Source: Blastomyces gilchristii SLH14081 (Eukaryota; Ascomycota; Eurotiomycetes; Onygenales; Ajellomycetaceae). From it: a stretch of DNA of 64,000 nt. The position numbers and the translations under genes are program-made. This document shows, piece by piece, positions 8,950 through 21,339 of this stretch. The stretch spans positions 1,486,955 to 1,550,954 of the forward strand of contig NW_003101679.1 of NCBI RefSeq assembly GCF_000003855.2. The letters are read 5' to 3'. Each line of letters begins with the position of its first letter. Position 1 is the first letter of the stretch. The notes below the pieces were generated by a model that made no database searches, was not told the origin of the DNA, and saw only the letters and a program-made list of their open reading frames with translations.

Positions 8950-11900
8950 AAACAATTACTCACTGAGATATCTAAACATGTAATAACATGTAAGAAATAG
9001 AGAAACAGTTAAATAGTTAAGTAAACACTGAGTTCTCAGATAGAAGCTTGCTTATCAGTCACTCTGACTCTATAATAAGATCTTATAAAGAGAATAAGAT
9101 TTTATAAAGAAAATGTCAGTAAAAGATCTGAGAGTTCTGATACTATAAATGTATAAGATATTCATATAATTACACTTCTTCTGATTTCACAGATATCATA
9201 TATCTGATAATCAATATAATCATGTCTAATAATAGTATGAAAGAACTCTTGAATATAAGTATAGATACAGTATCACAGTAGCTCTGAGTAATATTAAAAC
9301 TATAATAATAATAAATAGCTGATATGCATGTAACTTAATTATATTAATATAAAGAGATTCAATGATTATCTTAATAAGAAACTCATACAATTTCAACATC
9401 TGCAGAATTAAATATAAAAGCACTGAAAGAATACTTAGATACTTCTATGTATTTTAATGCTTCTGATCTCACTCTCTACTCATTATGAAGAATGAAAATA
9501 CTTGTAAAACTGAGTGTAGATAAAGATATCATTAATTTACTAATCAATTAAAGTTAATATATTAATGAATAATTGAAGAATCATGTGAAATAGAAGTTTT
9601 ATTCATGAATAAAAGCATGTGAATCAGCATTGCAAATGTCTGATAATATTATTAAACATCTTAATATTCTGATCTGAGACACTGCTATACAATAGAAAGT
9701 ATTAGATTGATTACAGAGTATCTGACAGAGAAATACTTCTCTTATAACATTTATTTCTGACTTTGATATTAAGATTCTAGAAGCAGATAATCAATCTTAA
9801 GAGAATTGAATGAAGATTAGCATGCTTAAGAAGATATTAACTTTTAAACTCTTACAGACTCTTGTAAGTATAGATGAAGATCAAACTTATGAAGATTTCT
9901 GTATATAACTCTGAACATTAAATGACTGTCTTATCAAGCTCAAGAGTATACAGAACAGTGATAGAAGATATTATACTTATACATCTGTGCTGAGAAATAA
10001 CTCAGTCACTCATACACCTGTGCTGAAGAATAATAATGATATAGATGTTATAAATTGAGTAGACTTGAATATCTACACATAAGTAAAAGTCTCTGTCATC
10101 TGAACAGACTTCTGAGTTTCTGGGATTACTTCTGAAGAAGTCACTGATTAATGTTAATAAGAAGTGTGTATTAACTGTAACTGATCAGAATATATTGCTT
10201 TCAACTGTCAATCAGTCTATATATCTTCTCACTCAAAGAATGAATCAGTGTCTGTTCACATCAATTACATTGCAGTGAAGAAAGATTTAGAAGATAACTA
10301 TAAGAATATCTCAATGAAACAGAGAAAAGATTAGCTTCTGTTTAAATTTATAAACAGAAGCTTGAAGAGATTGAATGATAATAATTTGAAGAGAAAATGA
10401 TAATAAATATGATTCTTGTATCTACTGTAATCAATAATATGTATAATATAAAAGCTATGATAGACAGTGATCTATATCATTATACAATGATTAAATCTTC
10501 AGTTATAAGATATTACAATCTTCAGTGTATTCTCTTATCAAAACTCTGACTTCTCACAGAATTTAATAACTCAAAAGACATTTATACTTATTATATAATG
10601 AAGTTGAACATAGATGTCAGAGAACATCAATGTGAAGATGTCTATGTATATGAAGTTGATAATCTTGATTATAATCTTATATTAGAACTTATCTGACTAT
10701 GTGAATAAGATATCTTATTAAACACTTGAAACAGAAGCTTAATATTCTCTAACAATAATAGAGTTCATGAAGATGATATTCACAAGACTATGAATCTGAC
10801 ACAGATCTCTGTCAATGTCTATGAAATACTCTGAAAAGAAAGTTACTGAAAAGATCACTGATAGTAGAATTATATAACAATCTATTTCATCAGTCTGACT
10901 GATATTAAGAAAGCTCTAGAGAAGTTATTCTGTACTATAATAACAGATTCTTATATAAAACTCTCTTAATAATATCATGAATATCTAGATGTCTTCTGAC
11001 AAGATAACACTATTAATATATCTCTTTTATAAGACTCAGAAGTAAATCACAGTATTAAGTTAGAAAAGAAGAATGATAAGAACTCTGAGTTATCATGAGG
11101 CCTTCTTTATAACATGTCTTGAGATGAACTTCTTCTTCTTTGAAAGACACTCAATAATCTGTTAAATAAGAGATTTATATGTATTAGTAACTCTTTCACT
11201 GCAACTTCTATTCTCTTTACAAAGAAATCAGATAATGAACTCTGATTCTGTGTAAACTATTGAGAATTGAACAGATTAATCAAGAAGAATCACTATTCTT
11301 TATCTCTTATTAATGAAACTCTAGCTCATATCAGATAAGCTCAATAATTTATAAAATTAAATATCATTACTGCATTTTATAAAATCTGTATCACTAAAGA
11401 AGATAAATGACTTTCAGTATTCTGAATATGTTATAGTCTCTTTAAATGAATAGCTACACTCTTTGAACTGATCAATGCTCTCAGTACATTTCAGAAGTAT
11501 ATCAACTGAGTACTTCAGAATTTCCTTGATAAATTTGTATCTATATATCTTGATAACATTCTCATCTTCACTGATGAGTTCAGAAAAGAATATCAAGAAC
11601 ACATGTGAAGAGTATTACAATTATTATAAGAAGCAGAACTATCAATAGATATTAATAAGTATAACTTTGAAGTCAAGAGTATCAAATATCTAGATTTTAT
11701 CATAGAAGCTGATAAGAGAATTTAAATGAATCTCAAGAAAGTCTTCATCATTCTTGAATAAAAAGCTTTATATACTGTGAAAGATGTATAAAGCTTCATT
11801 GAATTTACTAACTTCTATTAGCAATTTATATGAAACTTCTCAGATATTATGAGATCACTTACAGAACTTATTAGAAAGAACTCAGTATTTCAGTGATCAG

Positions 11901-13990
11901 TGAATACTGAAGCTGTATTCATACAGATGAAGAAGATATTCATCAACATCTCTCTACTAATAATATTTAACTCTGATTATGAAATAGTTGTTAAAGCTGA
12001 CTTCTCTGACTATGTTACAGAGAGAGCTATATTACAATATAATAATAAAGATATCTTATAATCATATACTTTTATATCTAAGAAACTGAGTTCTGCTGAA
12101 TGCAACTATGAGATCTATAATAACAAACTTCTTACAATTGTATACTGTCTAGAAGAATAAGACTCTGAACTCTGAAGTATCTCTGAATTTTAGATAATCA
12201 CAGATTATAAAAATCTCAAGTACTTTATAACTATCTGTAAACTCACTAAATAACAGATATAATAATCTGAGTTCTTAAGCTGCTTTCATTTTATAATACA
12301 CTACTATCTCAGCAGTCAGAACTTATTAACAGATACTCTCTTATAATAAGAGTAAGATATGCTTTCTGATATAACAGATATCTATTGAATGAACTAAGAA
12401 TATCAGCTTCTAGATCTGAAGATATTAGTTGATCAAGATGAAACAACTCATGACACTATACATACTTCTCTGATTAGAACATCTTCTCTTCAAACTATCA
12501 CTGACACTGATACTGATACTGATACTGATATCTTGACTTCTTCTGAATCTACACTGAATGAATTATGACATGTAACAGCTTAAACTGATGAACTTCTTCA
12601 AATGCTCACTGAAGCAGTATGTTAAGAAGTACTCTGATTTCTCTCAGAACTATGTATAAGAACTGACATCTTAGAATACTTAATTAATGATAATAATGCT
12701 GTATGATTCTATGAACAATATTGAGTCTCTCACTCTGAACTCTTACACACTCAGATAATACAAGAGATACATGATTCATATATAACTAATTACTCAAATT
12801 ATGAATAATTATACTGAATAATCTCTTAAGAGTTCTACTGATCTGAGATATTAAACAGTATCAGATATTTTATTTAAAACTGTAACTGTTATTCTTCTAT
12901 CATTTTATAAAAGAACTGTAGAAAAGATCTACTGAAATTACTTAATATTTCTAATAGAATCTGATGAGATGTAGTAATTAACTTCACTATTAATCTCTCT
13001 AAGAGCAAGAGTTATAAGAATATCCTGGTCATTGTGAACTGATTGAGCAAAGATATAATATTGAAATCTTGTGATAAGATGAATACTGAGCAAGTTATTA
13101 AAGCTTTTCTACAGAGTCTGTTCTATTGAATGTATGAATTACTGAGATTCATAGTATCAGATCAGAGCTGTCAATTTATAAGCACTCTCTGAATAAGAAT
13201 CTGTCAAGTTCTTAAGATTATACACTGTTTATCAACTATCTATCACTCTGAGACTGATAATATATCAGAATGAATAATTCAGACTGTAAAGAATTATCTT
13301 TATAAGTTCTGTAATTACTTATAAGATAATTGATATAATCTTCTTCTACATGCAGAGATCACTATCAATGACTGAGATACTGTTTTAACAGATATAAGCT
13401 TGTTCTTTCTTACATATAGTTACTATATGAAAGTATTGAATCTTCTAGAAATCATGCATTTCATATCAAATCTCTGCAGTTCAATTCAGATTGCTGATAA
13501 TATAGTAATGAAGCTTCAAGATATCTGTGACTGAGCAGAGGTCTTCATAACAACTGTGAAATAAGATTAAGAGAATTAAATTAATATTCACTGAGATCTC
13601 ACTAAGTAATATAAGATAGAAGACTTAGTATGATTGAATCTTGAGAATATATGAATCATACATTCATCTTATACACTGAATTATCACCATGTCAAGTATA
13701 AAGTGATAGAAGTTCTAGATAGTTATAACTACTGTCTTGACACATCATCAGAGATTTATAATGTCTTTTATATAAGCTTGCTTCACTGTGCTGTCATCAA
13801 TTCATTTCCTTCTCAACTGATTTCTGACTGACAGCCGCCAGAAATCATAGAAGAAGATAATAAACTTAAATAAGAGATTGAAGATATTCTTGATAAGAGA
13901 CTCTGCAGCTGCAGCTGATAATATCTTATGAAATGAGTCAGCTATAATCACTCAATCTGAACTCTGAGTTCTGCACTATCTGAGACTGCA
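8950..13990 (+). pseudogene. A1 gag-pol remnant (gypsy, chromointegrase)
   Basis: Reading through many stops, gag lies at about 9400-10300 and a protease-like IDSD segment at about 10450. RT spans about 11080-11700: LFTKKSDNEL, then FCVNY, and the catalytic box decayed to YLDN (11546-11557, normally YLDD). RNase H lies at about 11990-12200, integrase at about 12780-13500, and a chromodomain-like stretch (EIEDILDKRL) at about 13850-13980. Order and motifs are those of Ty3/gypsy chromoviruses. No functional protein is possible. Confidence 0.85.
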
Positions 13991-14038
13991 GCTCTTGACT
14001 GATGAGAACTATATATGATCAGAGAAGAGAGAAGCTAA

Positions 14039-14329
14039 TATAACAGACTGCATCTGATCATTATATAGACTATTTCTTTACACTTCATAGATTTTACTGA
14101 AAGCTCTGATTCTCAGTCATTCTTGATCACTGATCCTCAGCTGAAAAACTCATGAAATTTCTATTTTTCTGCCTTGAAGCTCCACCGCGTACACACTGTG
14201 TACATGTATAAATATTCACTTTAATCACTGATTCTCACACTTTCTCTTTCTTTTCCTTCTTTAATGTTTTTCACTTTGTTATATAAGACCTATATATTAT
14301 ACTGATCTATTCAGCGTAGACCTCTTACA
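14039..14329 (+). repeat. A1 3' LTR
   Basis: 291 bp. Its inner side is heavily decayed, with the first bases changed from TGTAGCGG to TATAACAG. Its outer end keeps CAGCGTAGACCTCTTACA. Confidence 0.9.
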
Positions 14330-14334
14330 TATAT

Positions 14335-15303
14335 CAAGATAAAAATATTTAATAATTGATTTTAAATTGATTTTAAATTGATTTTGAACTATTTCTGAAT
14401 TAATTATTAATTAATTATAGTAATAAAAATAAATTCAATCTGTATATTTAAGTAATTAACAATTGATTGAAAATTAATTAATAATCAATTCAGTGTAAAT
14501 TATATAAATACTTACTTTACTATTAAATTCAAGAATAATTTCAGTATTAAATTGATTTTAAATTGATTTTGAATTGATTGTAGAATTAATGGTAAATAAT
14601 TAAGTGATTTCAAATTACAAGAAAAGATGTATTGAGTGAGGTCAGATAGTGACACGGGCTATATTTACAAGATCAGCTTACATAATGAGGTCAAGTAATA
14701 CACTTAGTAAGGTGAAATTTTCTGCTTTCTACTCTGAGTCAGTTTGAGTGAGTTACAGCATTATTAACTAATTCAGCATAACACTAACCTACTTTTAATA
14801 CAAGTCATATGCTCAGAGCAATCCTTGTCAGAGAATCTGAGAAGAAACAGTTTCATCTTCAATGAAGATTTCTGAGATTTATAAGAATTTTTCAGATTCT
14901 TTAACTTTGACTTTCTATTACTATATACTTATATATCTTTAAGATTTGAAAATCACCTTAGCTTATAGCTAAAGAGAAGAAGAATAGAAATATTTCTTTA
15001 ATATTTTAAAAAAATCTATATTTAAGATAGATATATACTCTTGAAAATGATCATATTTTTTAATCTCAGAATTTCTGAGAGCTTTTTTTTATATAAGAAA
15101 TTGAATCAAAATTTCTGTGTTCAAAAACACACTAGTTAACTTTAAAATAATACTTCTATTCTAAGAACTTGAGATATGAATATAAAAATCAGATATATCA
15201 TGAGAATATTATTATTTTAAAATTTTAAGATGATATAGAAATAATGAATCTATAAGTTAAGTTAAAATTCTCTTTCATACTCAGAGTACTGAGTAAATCA
15301 TTC
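14335..15303. other. Exposed body of E1 between A1 and A2
   Basis: Strongly AT-rich, with repeated TTGATTTTAAATTGATTTT units at 14360-14390 and 14545-14580. The part 14345-14720 is the inverted counterpart of 61255-61531 in E2, so this is shared transposon sequence. No coding frame survives. 14760-15303 has no partner in the window and no recognisable content. Confidence 0.6.
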
Positions 15304-15613
15304 TGTGGCGGGCTGCGCCCGATCAATCATATAGACTATTCCGTTACACTCCACAGATTTCAACTGCTTCATTCTTGAACATGTACACCCCGATTCTCAG
15401 CCATTCTCAATCACTGATCCTCAGCTGCCACGAACGCGTATAGATTCTTCCGCCCCGAAGCTTCACTGCATACATCATCACATACACATATAAATATTCA
15501 CTTTGATCACTGATTCTCACACTTTCTCTTTCTTTTTCTTCTCTAACATTTTTCTCTTTGTTATATAAGATCTATCAATATAATATCAATCTATTCAGTG
15601 TAGGCCTCTTACA
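15304..15613 (+). repeat. A2 5' LTR
   Basis: 310 bp. The outer end retains GCGCCCGATC (15315-15324); the matching stretch of the 3' LTR is GCACTTGATC. Confidence 0.93.
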
Positions 15614-16465
15614 CTAGAAAAACATTCATCATCTTCTTATTAGAAACAATTACTCACTGAGATATTCAAATGTGTAACAATGTGTAAGAAATAGAGAAAC
15701 AGTCAAACAGTTAAGTGAACACTGAGTTCTCAGATAGAAGCTTGCTCACCAGTCACTCTGGCCTCATAATAAGATCTTACAAAGAGAATATCAGTGAAAG
15801 ACTCGAGAGTCCTGATCTCAGATATATGAGATATTCATACAATTACACATCTGATGATCAATATAACCATGTCTAACAATAATATAAAACTCTTGAATGC
15901 GAGCATAGATGCAATGCCACAGTGACTCTGAGTAATGTTAGAATTACAATAATAACAAATAGCTGATATGCATGCAACTCAACAACATCAATATGAAGAG
16001 ATTCAATAATTATCACAATAAGAAACTGATGCAATTTCAATACCTACAGAATCAAATATAAAAGCACTGAAAGAATTCTTAGATGCTCTCACATATTTCA
16101 ATACTTCTGATCTCACTCTCTACTCATCATGAAGAATGAAAATGCTCATGAAACTGAGTGTAGATGAAGATGCTATCAGTTCATTAATTAATCAAGATTG
16201 ATATATCAATGAATGATTGAAGAATCACATGAAACAGAAGTTTCATTCATGAATGAAAGCATGTGAACCAGCATTACAAACATCTAACAATATTATCAAA
16301 TATCTTGATATTCTGTTCTGAGACACTGTCATGCAACAGAAAGTGTTAGATTGATTACAGAGCACTCAACAGAGAAACACTTCTCTTACAACATTCATTT
16401 CTAACTTCAACACCAAGATTCTAGAAGTAGATGATCAATCTTGAAAGAATTGAATAAAGATTAGT

Positions 16466-16850
16466 ATGCTCAAGAAGACATTAACTTTTGAACTCTTACA
16501 GACTCTTGTAAGTGTAGACAAAGACCAGACTTATGAAGATTTCTGCACACAGCTTCAGACATTGAATGATCATCTTATCAAGCTCAAGAGTATACAGAAC
16601 AGTGGTAGAAGACATTACATCTCAGTGACTCATACACCTGTGCTGAAGAGAAGTAACAGCAATGATGCAGATGTTATGAACTGAATAGACTCAAATATCT
16701 ATGTATAAGCAAGAGTTTCTGCTGTTCAAACAGGCTTCTGAGTTCCTGGGATCACTTCTGAAGAAGTCACTGATTGACATCAACATGAAGTATGCATCAA
16801 CTGTAATTGATTAGAACACATCACTCTCAACTGCTGATCAACCTATGTGC
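16466..16850 (+). pseudogene. A2 gag remnant with zinc knuckle
   Basis: An open stretch of 72 codons (16466-16684) starts MLKKTLTFELLQ. It is conserved in A4 (32401-32174, minus) with about 80% similar residues, which points to former protein-level constraint. Further on, at about 16794-16840, a CX2CX4HX4C pattern (CINCN.LEHITLNC) is the Gag zinc knuckle, now with an in-frame stop. It precedes the protease region as in other gypsy elements. Confidence 0.8.
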
Positions 16851-17049
16851 CTCCACACTCAAGAGAAAGACCAGTGTCTTCTCATTCAAAGAATGAATCA
16901 ACATCTGTTCGCATCAACCACATTACATTAGAGAAAGATTCAGAAGATAACTATGAGAATATCTCAATGAAACAGGGAAAAGATTAGCTCCTGTTCAAAT
17001 TTGTAAACAGAAGCTTGAAGAGATTGAATGACAACAATTTGAAGAGAAA

Positions 17050-20000
17050 ATGACAATGAATGCAATTCTTGTATCTACTGTGATTGATAACATGTATAAT
17101 ATGAAAGCCATGATAGACAGCAGTCTATATCACTATACAATGATAAAATCTTCAGTCATAAGATATTATAATCTTCAGCATATTCTCTTATCAAAACCCT
17201 GACTTCTCACAGAATTCAATGATTTAAAAGATGTTTGCATCTGTTACATGATGAAACTAAACATAGATGTCAGAGAACATCAGTGTGAAGATGCCTATAT
17301 ATATAAAGTTGATAATCTTGATTATGATCTGATATTAGAACTTGTCTGACTATCTGAATAAGGCATCTTATTAAACACTTGAAACAGAAGTTTAATATTC
17401 TCTAATAATGATAGAATTCATGAAGATGATATTCACAAGACTATGAACCTGACACAGATCTCTGTCAACACTTATGAAATGCTCTGAAAAAGAAGTCATT
17501 AAAACTGCTGACAGAGTCACTGACAAAGTCACTGATAGCAGAATCATGTATCAATCTATTTCATCAGTCTGACTGATATCAAGAAAGCTCTAGAAAAGTT
17601 ATCTCATACTACAATAACAGATTCTCACACAAAACTCTCTCAATAATATCATAAATATCTAGATATCTTCTGATAAGATAATATTATGAATATACCTTCT
17701 TTACAAGACTCAGAAGTGAATCACAGTATCAAGTTAGAAAAGAAGAATGATAAGAACTCTGAGTTACTGTGAAGTCCTCTTTATAATATGTCTCAAGATG
17801 AACTTCTTCTTCTTCAGAAGACACTCAATGATCTATTAGATAAGAAATTCATACATATTAGCAACTCTTTCACTGCAGCTTCTATTCTCTTTGCAAAGAA
17901 GTCAGGTGAAGAACTTTGATTCTGTGTGAACTACTGAGATCTGAACAGATTGACAAAGAAAGATCAATATTTCTTATCTCTCATCAATGAAACTCTAGCA
18001 CAGATCAGATAAGCTCAATGATTTATAAAGCTAGATGTCATCACTGCATTTCATAAGATTTGTATCACTGAAGAAGATGAATGACTTACAGCATTTTAAA
18101 TATATTATGATCTTTTTAAATGAATAGTCACACTCTTTAAACTGACTAACACTCTCAGTACATTTCAGAAGTATATCAACTGAGCACTCTGAGATTTCCT
18201 TGATAAGTTTGCATCTGCTTATTTAGATGACATTCTCATCTTCACTGATGAATTCAGAAAAGAGCATCAAGAGCATGTGTGAAGAGTATTACAATGACTA
18301 TAAGAAGCAGAACTATCAATTGATATTAATAAGTGTGATTTTGAAGTTAAGAGTACTAAATACTTAGATTTCATCATAGAAGCTGGTAAGAAAATTCAAA
18401 TGAATTCTGAGAAGATCTCTGCCATTCTTGAATGAGAAGCTTCATATACTGTAAAAGATGTACAAAGCTTCATTGAATTCACTAACTTCTATCAGTGATT
18501 TATACAAAACTTCTCAGATATCATGAGATCACTTACAGATCTCACTAAGAAAGACTCAGTATTTCAATAATTAATGAACACTGAAACTGCATTTATACAG
18601 ATGAAGAAGATGTTCATTAATATCTCTCTACTGATAACATTCAATTCTGATCACAAGACAGTTGTTGAGGCTGATTTCCCTGACTATGTGACAGAAGAAG
18701 TGATATTATAATATAATAATAAAGATGTTCTACAATCATATATCTTCATGTCTAAGAAACTGAGTCCTGCTGAATACAATTATGAGATCTATGATAAGAA
18801 ACTTCTCACAATTATATACTATTTAGAAGAATGAGACTCTGAACTCTGAAGTGTATCTGAATTTGAGATAATCACAGATTATAAGAATCTCAAATACTTC
18901 ACAACTATCTGTAAACTCACTGAATAACAGATGAGATGATCTGAGTTCTTAAGCTGCTTTCATTTTATAATACACTATCATTTCAGCAGTCAGAACTTGA
19001 TAACAGATGCCCTCTTATGATAAGAGCAAGATATGCCTTTCAATGTAGCAGACACTCATTGAATGAACTGAGAATATCAGCTTCTAGATTCAAAGATATT
19101 AGTTGATCAAGGTGAAACAACTCATGACACTATACACACTTCTCTGATTAGAATACTTTCTCTCTGAACTGACACTGACACTGACACTGATATTAATATC
19201 TTGACTTCTTCTGAATCTATACTATATAAATTATGACATGTAACAGCTCAAACTGATGAACTTCTTCAAGCACTTATCAAAGCAGTATATCAAGAAGCAC
19301 TCTGATTCCTCTCAGAACTATGTATAAAAATCAACATCTCAGAATGTTCAATCAATGATAATAACACTCTATGATTTCATGAATAATGCTGAGTCTCTCA
19401 CTTCAAACTCTTACACACTCAGATAATGCAAGAGATGCATGATTCATATATAACTGATTATTCAGGTCATGAATAGCTGTATAGAATGATCTTCTAAGAA
19501 TTTTACTGATCTGAGATATTAAACAGCATCAGACACTTTATCTGAAACTGTAATCATTGTTCTTCTATCATCTTGTGAAAGAACTGTAGAAAAGATCTGC
19601 TAAAACTGCTCAATATCTCTGATAGAATCTGATGAGATGTGATAATTGACTTCACTGTTGATCTCTCTGAGAGTAAGAATTGTAGAAACATTCTGATCAT
19701 CATGAATCAATTGAGCAAAGATGTAATATTGAAACCTTGTGATAAAATGAATGCTGAACAAGTCACTGAAGCTTTTCTACAGAGTCTATTCTATTGAATG
19801 CATGAATTGCTGAGATCTATAGTATCAGATTAAGGCTGTCAATTCATGAGCACTCTCTGAACAAGAATCTGTCAAGTTCTCAAGATTACATGCTGTCTGT
19901 TAACTGTCTATCATTTCAAGACTGATGATATGTCAGAACAGATAATTCAGACTGTGAAGAATTATCTTCATAAGTTCTACAATCACTTATAAGATGATTG

Positions 20001-20680
20001 ATATAATCTTCTTCTACACACAGAGGTTGCTATCAATGATTGAGATGTCATTTCAACAGATGTAAGCCTGTTCTTTCTCACACATAGATATCACATGAAA
20101 GTACTGAATCTTCTAGAAATCACACATTTCACACTGAATCTTCACAGTTCAATCCAGATCATCAACAATATAGTAACAAAACTCTGAGACACTCATGATT
20201 GAGCAGAAGCGTTCATGGTGAGTGCTAAACAGAATCAAGAAGATTGAATCAATGTTTACTGAGACTCTGTCAAACAATATAAGATAGAAGATCTGATATG
20301 ATTGAATCTTAAGAACATATGAATCACATATTCATCTCATACACTGAATTACTGCTATATCAAGTATAAAGTGATAGAAGCTCTAGATAGTCACAACTAC
20401 TGTCTTAACACATTATCAGAGATTCATGATGTCTTTCACACAAGCTTGCTTCATCACACTGTCATTAATCTGTTCTCTTCTCAACTGACTTTCAACTGAC
20501 AGCTGCCAGGCATCATAGAAGAAGATAATGAACTTGAGTGAGAGATTGAGAATATTCTTGATAAGAGACTCTGCAGCCGCAGCTGATAATATCTTGTGAA
20601 ATGAATCAGGTATGATTGCCTGATCTGGACTTCAAGTTCTGCATTATTCAAAACAGAGGCTCTTGACTGATAAGAACTGC
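17050..20680 (+). pseudogene. A2 pol remnant: PR-RT-RNase H-IN-chromodomain
   Basis: A protease-like AMIDSS segment is at about 17106-17125 (family DSG). RT covers about 17740-18370: LFAKKSGEEL, FCVNY, and an intact catalytic YLDD at 18220-18231. RNase H is at about 18655-18860 (VEADFPDYVTE, then [18 protein letters not shown]). Integrase is at about 19430-20200, with a DVIIDFTVDLSES core start and an SD.GCQF motif. The end (EIENILDKRL ... YLVK ... TEALD, about 20530-20670) matches a C-terminal chromodomain. Tryptophans expected in the family are mostly TGA stops (for example 18082-18084 and 18181-18183), so the frame is dead. Chromodomains of such integrases can steer insertion to methylated-histone chromatin. 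Confidence 0.88.
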
Positions 20681-20700
20681 TTCTGAAAAGAGAGAGCTAA

Positions 20701-21010
20701 TGTGGCGGGCTGCACTTGATCAATCATATAGACTATTCTGTTACACTTCACAGATTTCAACTGCTTCATTCTTGAATGTGTACACTCTGATTCTCAGCCA
20801 TTCTCAATCACTGATCCTTGGCTGTCATGAACACATATAGATTCTTCTGCCCTGAAGCTTCATTATGTACATCATCACATACATGTATAAATATTCACTT
20901 CAATCACTGATTCTTGCACTTTCTCTTTCTTTTCCTTCTCTAATGTTTTTCTCTTTGTTATATAAGACCTATCAATATAATACTGATCTATTCGGCGTAG
21001 GCCTCTTACA
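20701..21010 (+). repeat. A2 3' LTR
   Basis: 310 bp. The inner side is more decayed; the outer end keeps CGGCGTAGGCCTCTTACA. Confidence 0.93.
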
Positions 21011-21054
21011 CATTCTTATATTACTAATAATCAGAAACTGTTTCTTCTCAGATA

Positions 21055-21326
21055 TAAAAGAGATCTATGCTAAATAGATCAGTATAATATTTATAGATCT
21101 TATATAACAAAGTGAACAACATTAGAGAAGAAAAGAAAGAGAAAGTATGAAAATTAACAATCAGAGTGAATATTTATATGTGTACATAGTAAAGCTTCAG
21201 AGTGAAAGAACAGAAATTTCATGAGTTTTTCAGCTGAGAATTAGCAATCAGATATCAGAGCTTTCAGTGAGATCTATGAAGTATAATGAAATAGTCTATA
21301 TAATTGATCAGATGCAGCTCATCACA
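21055..21326 (-). repeat. A3 3' LTR
   Basis: 272 bp. The outer start is TAAAAGAGATCT and the inner end GCAGCTCATCACA; heavily decayed. Confidence 0.8.
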
Positions 21327-21339
21327 TTAACTCTCTTCT

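Larger units (their letters stand above)
7946..14329 (+). mobile_element. A1: Ty3/gypsy chromodomain retrotransposon, RIP-decayed
   Basis: The LTRs begin TGTAGCGGGCTGCGCCCGATC and end CTCTTACA. They are both 291 bp once the 5' LTR insertion (8211-8880) and its TSD are removed. The host duplication is TATAT (7941-7945 and 14330-14334). The internal region of 5119 bp carries, in gypsy order, gag, protease, RT, RNase H, integrase and chromodomain remnants on the plus strand, all full of stop codons. It is inserted in E1. Confidence 0.92.
15304..21010 (+). mobile_element. A2: Ty3/gypsy chromodomain retrotransposon, RIP-decayed
   Basis: Both LTRs are 310 bp (15304-15613 and 20701-21010), with TG...CA ends and a perfect 5-bp target duplication, CATTC (15299-15303 and 21011-21015), within E1. 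The internal 5087 bp holds the clearest gag-pol remnants of family A in this window. It has no nested insertions, which makes it the best copy for a family consensus. Confidence 0.93.

Noticed and set aside
16466..18231. Reading TGA as Trp in the gypsy remnants (alternative code)
   Set aside because: TGA also replaces Arg codons, and TAA and TAG stops are present. G-to-A and C-to-T decay explains all of them.
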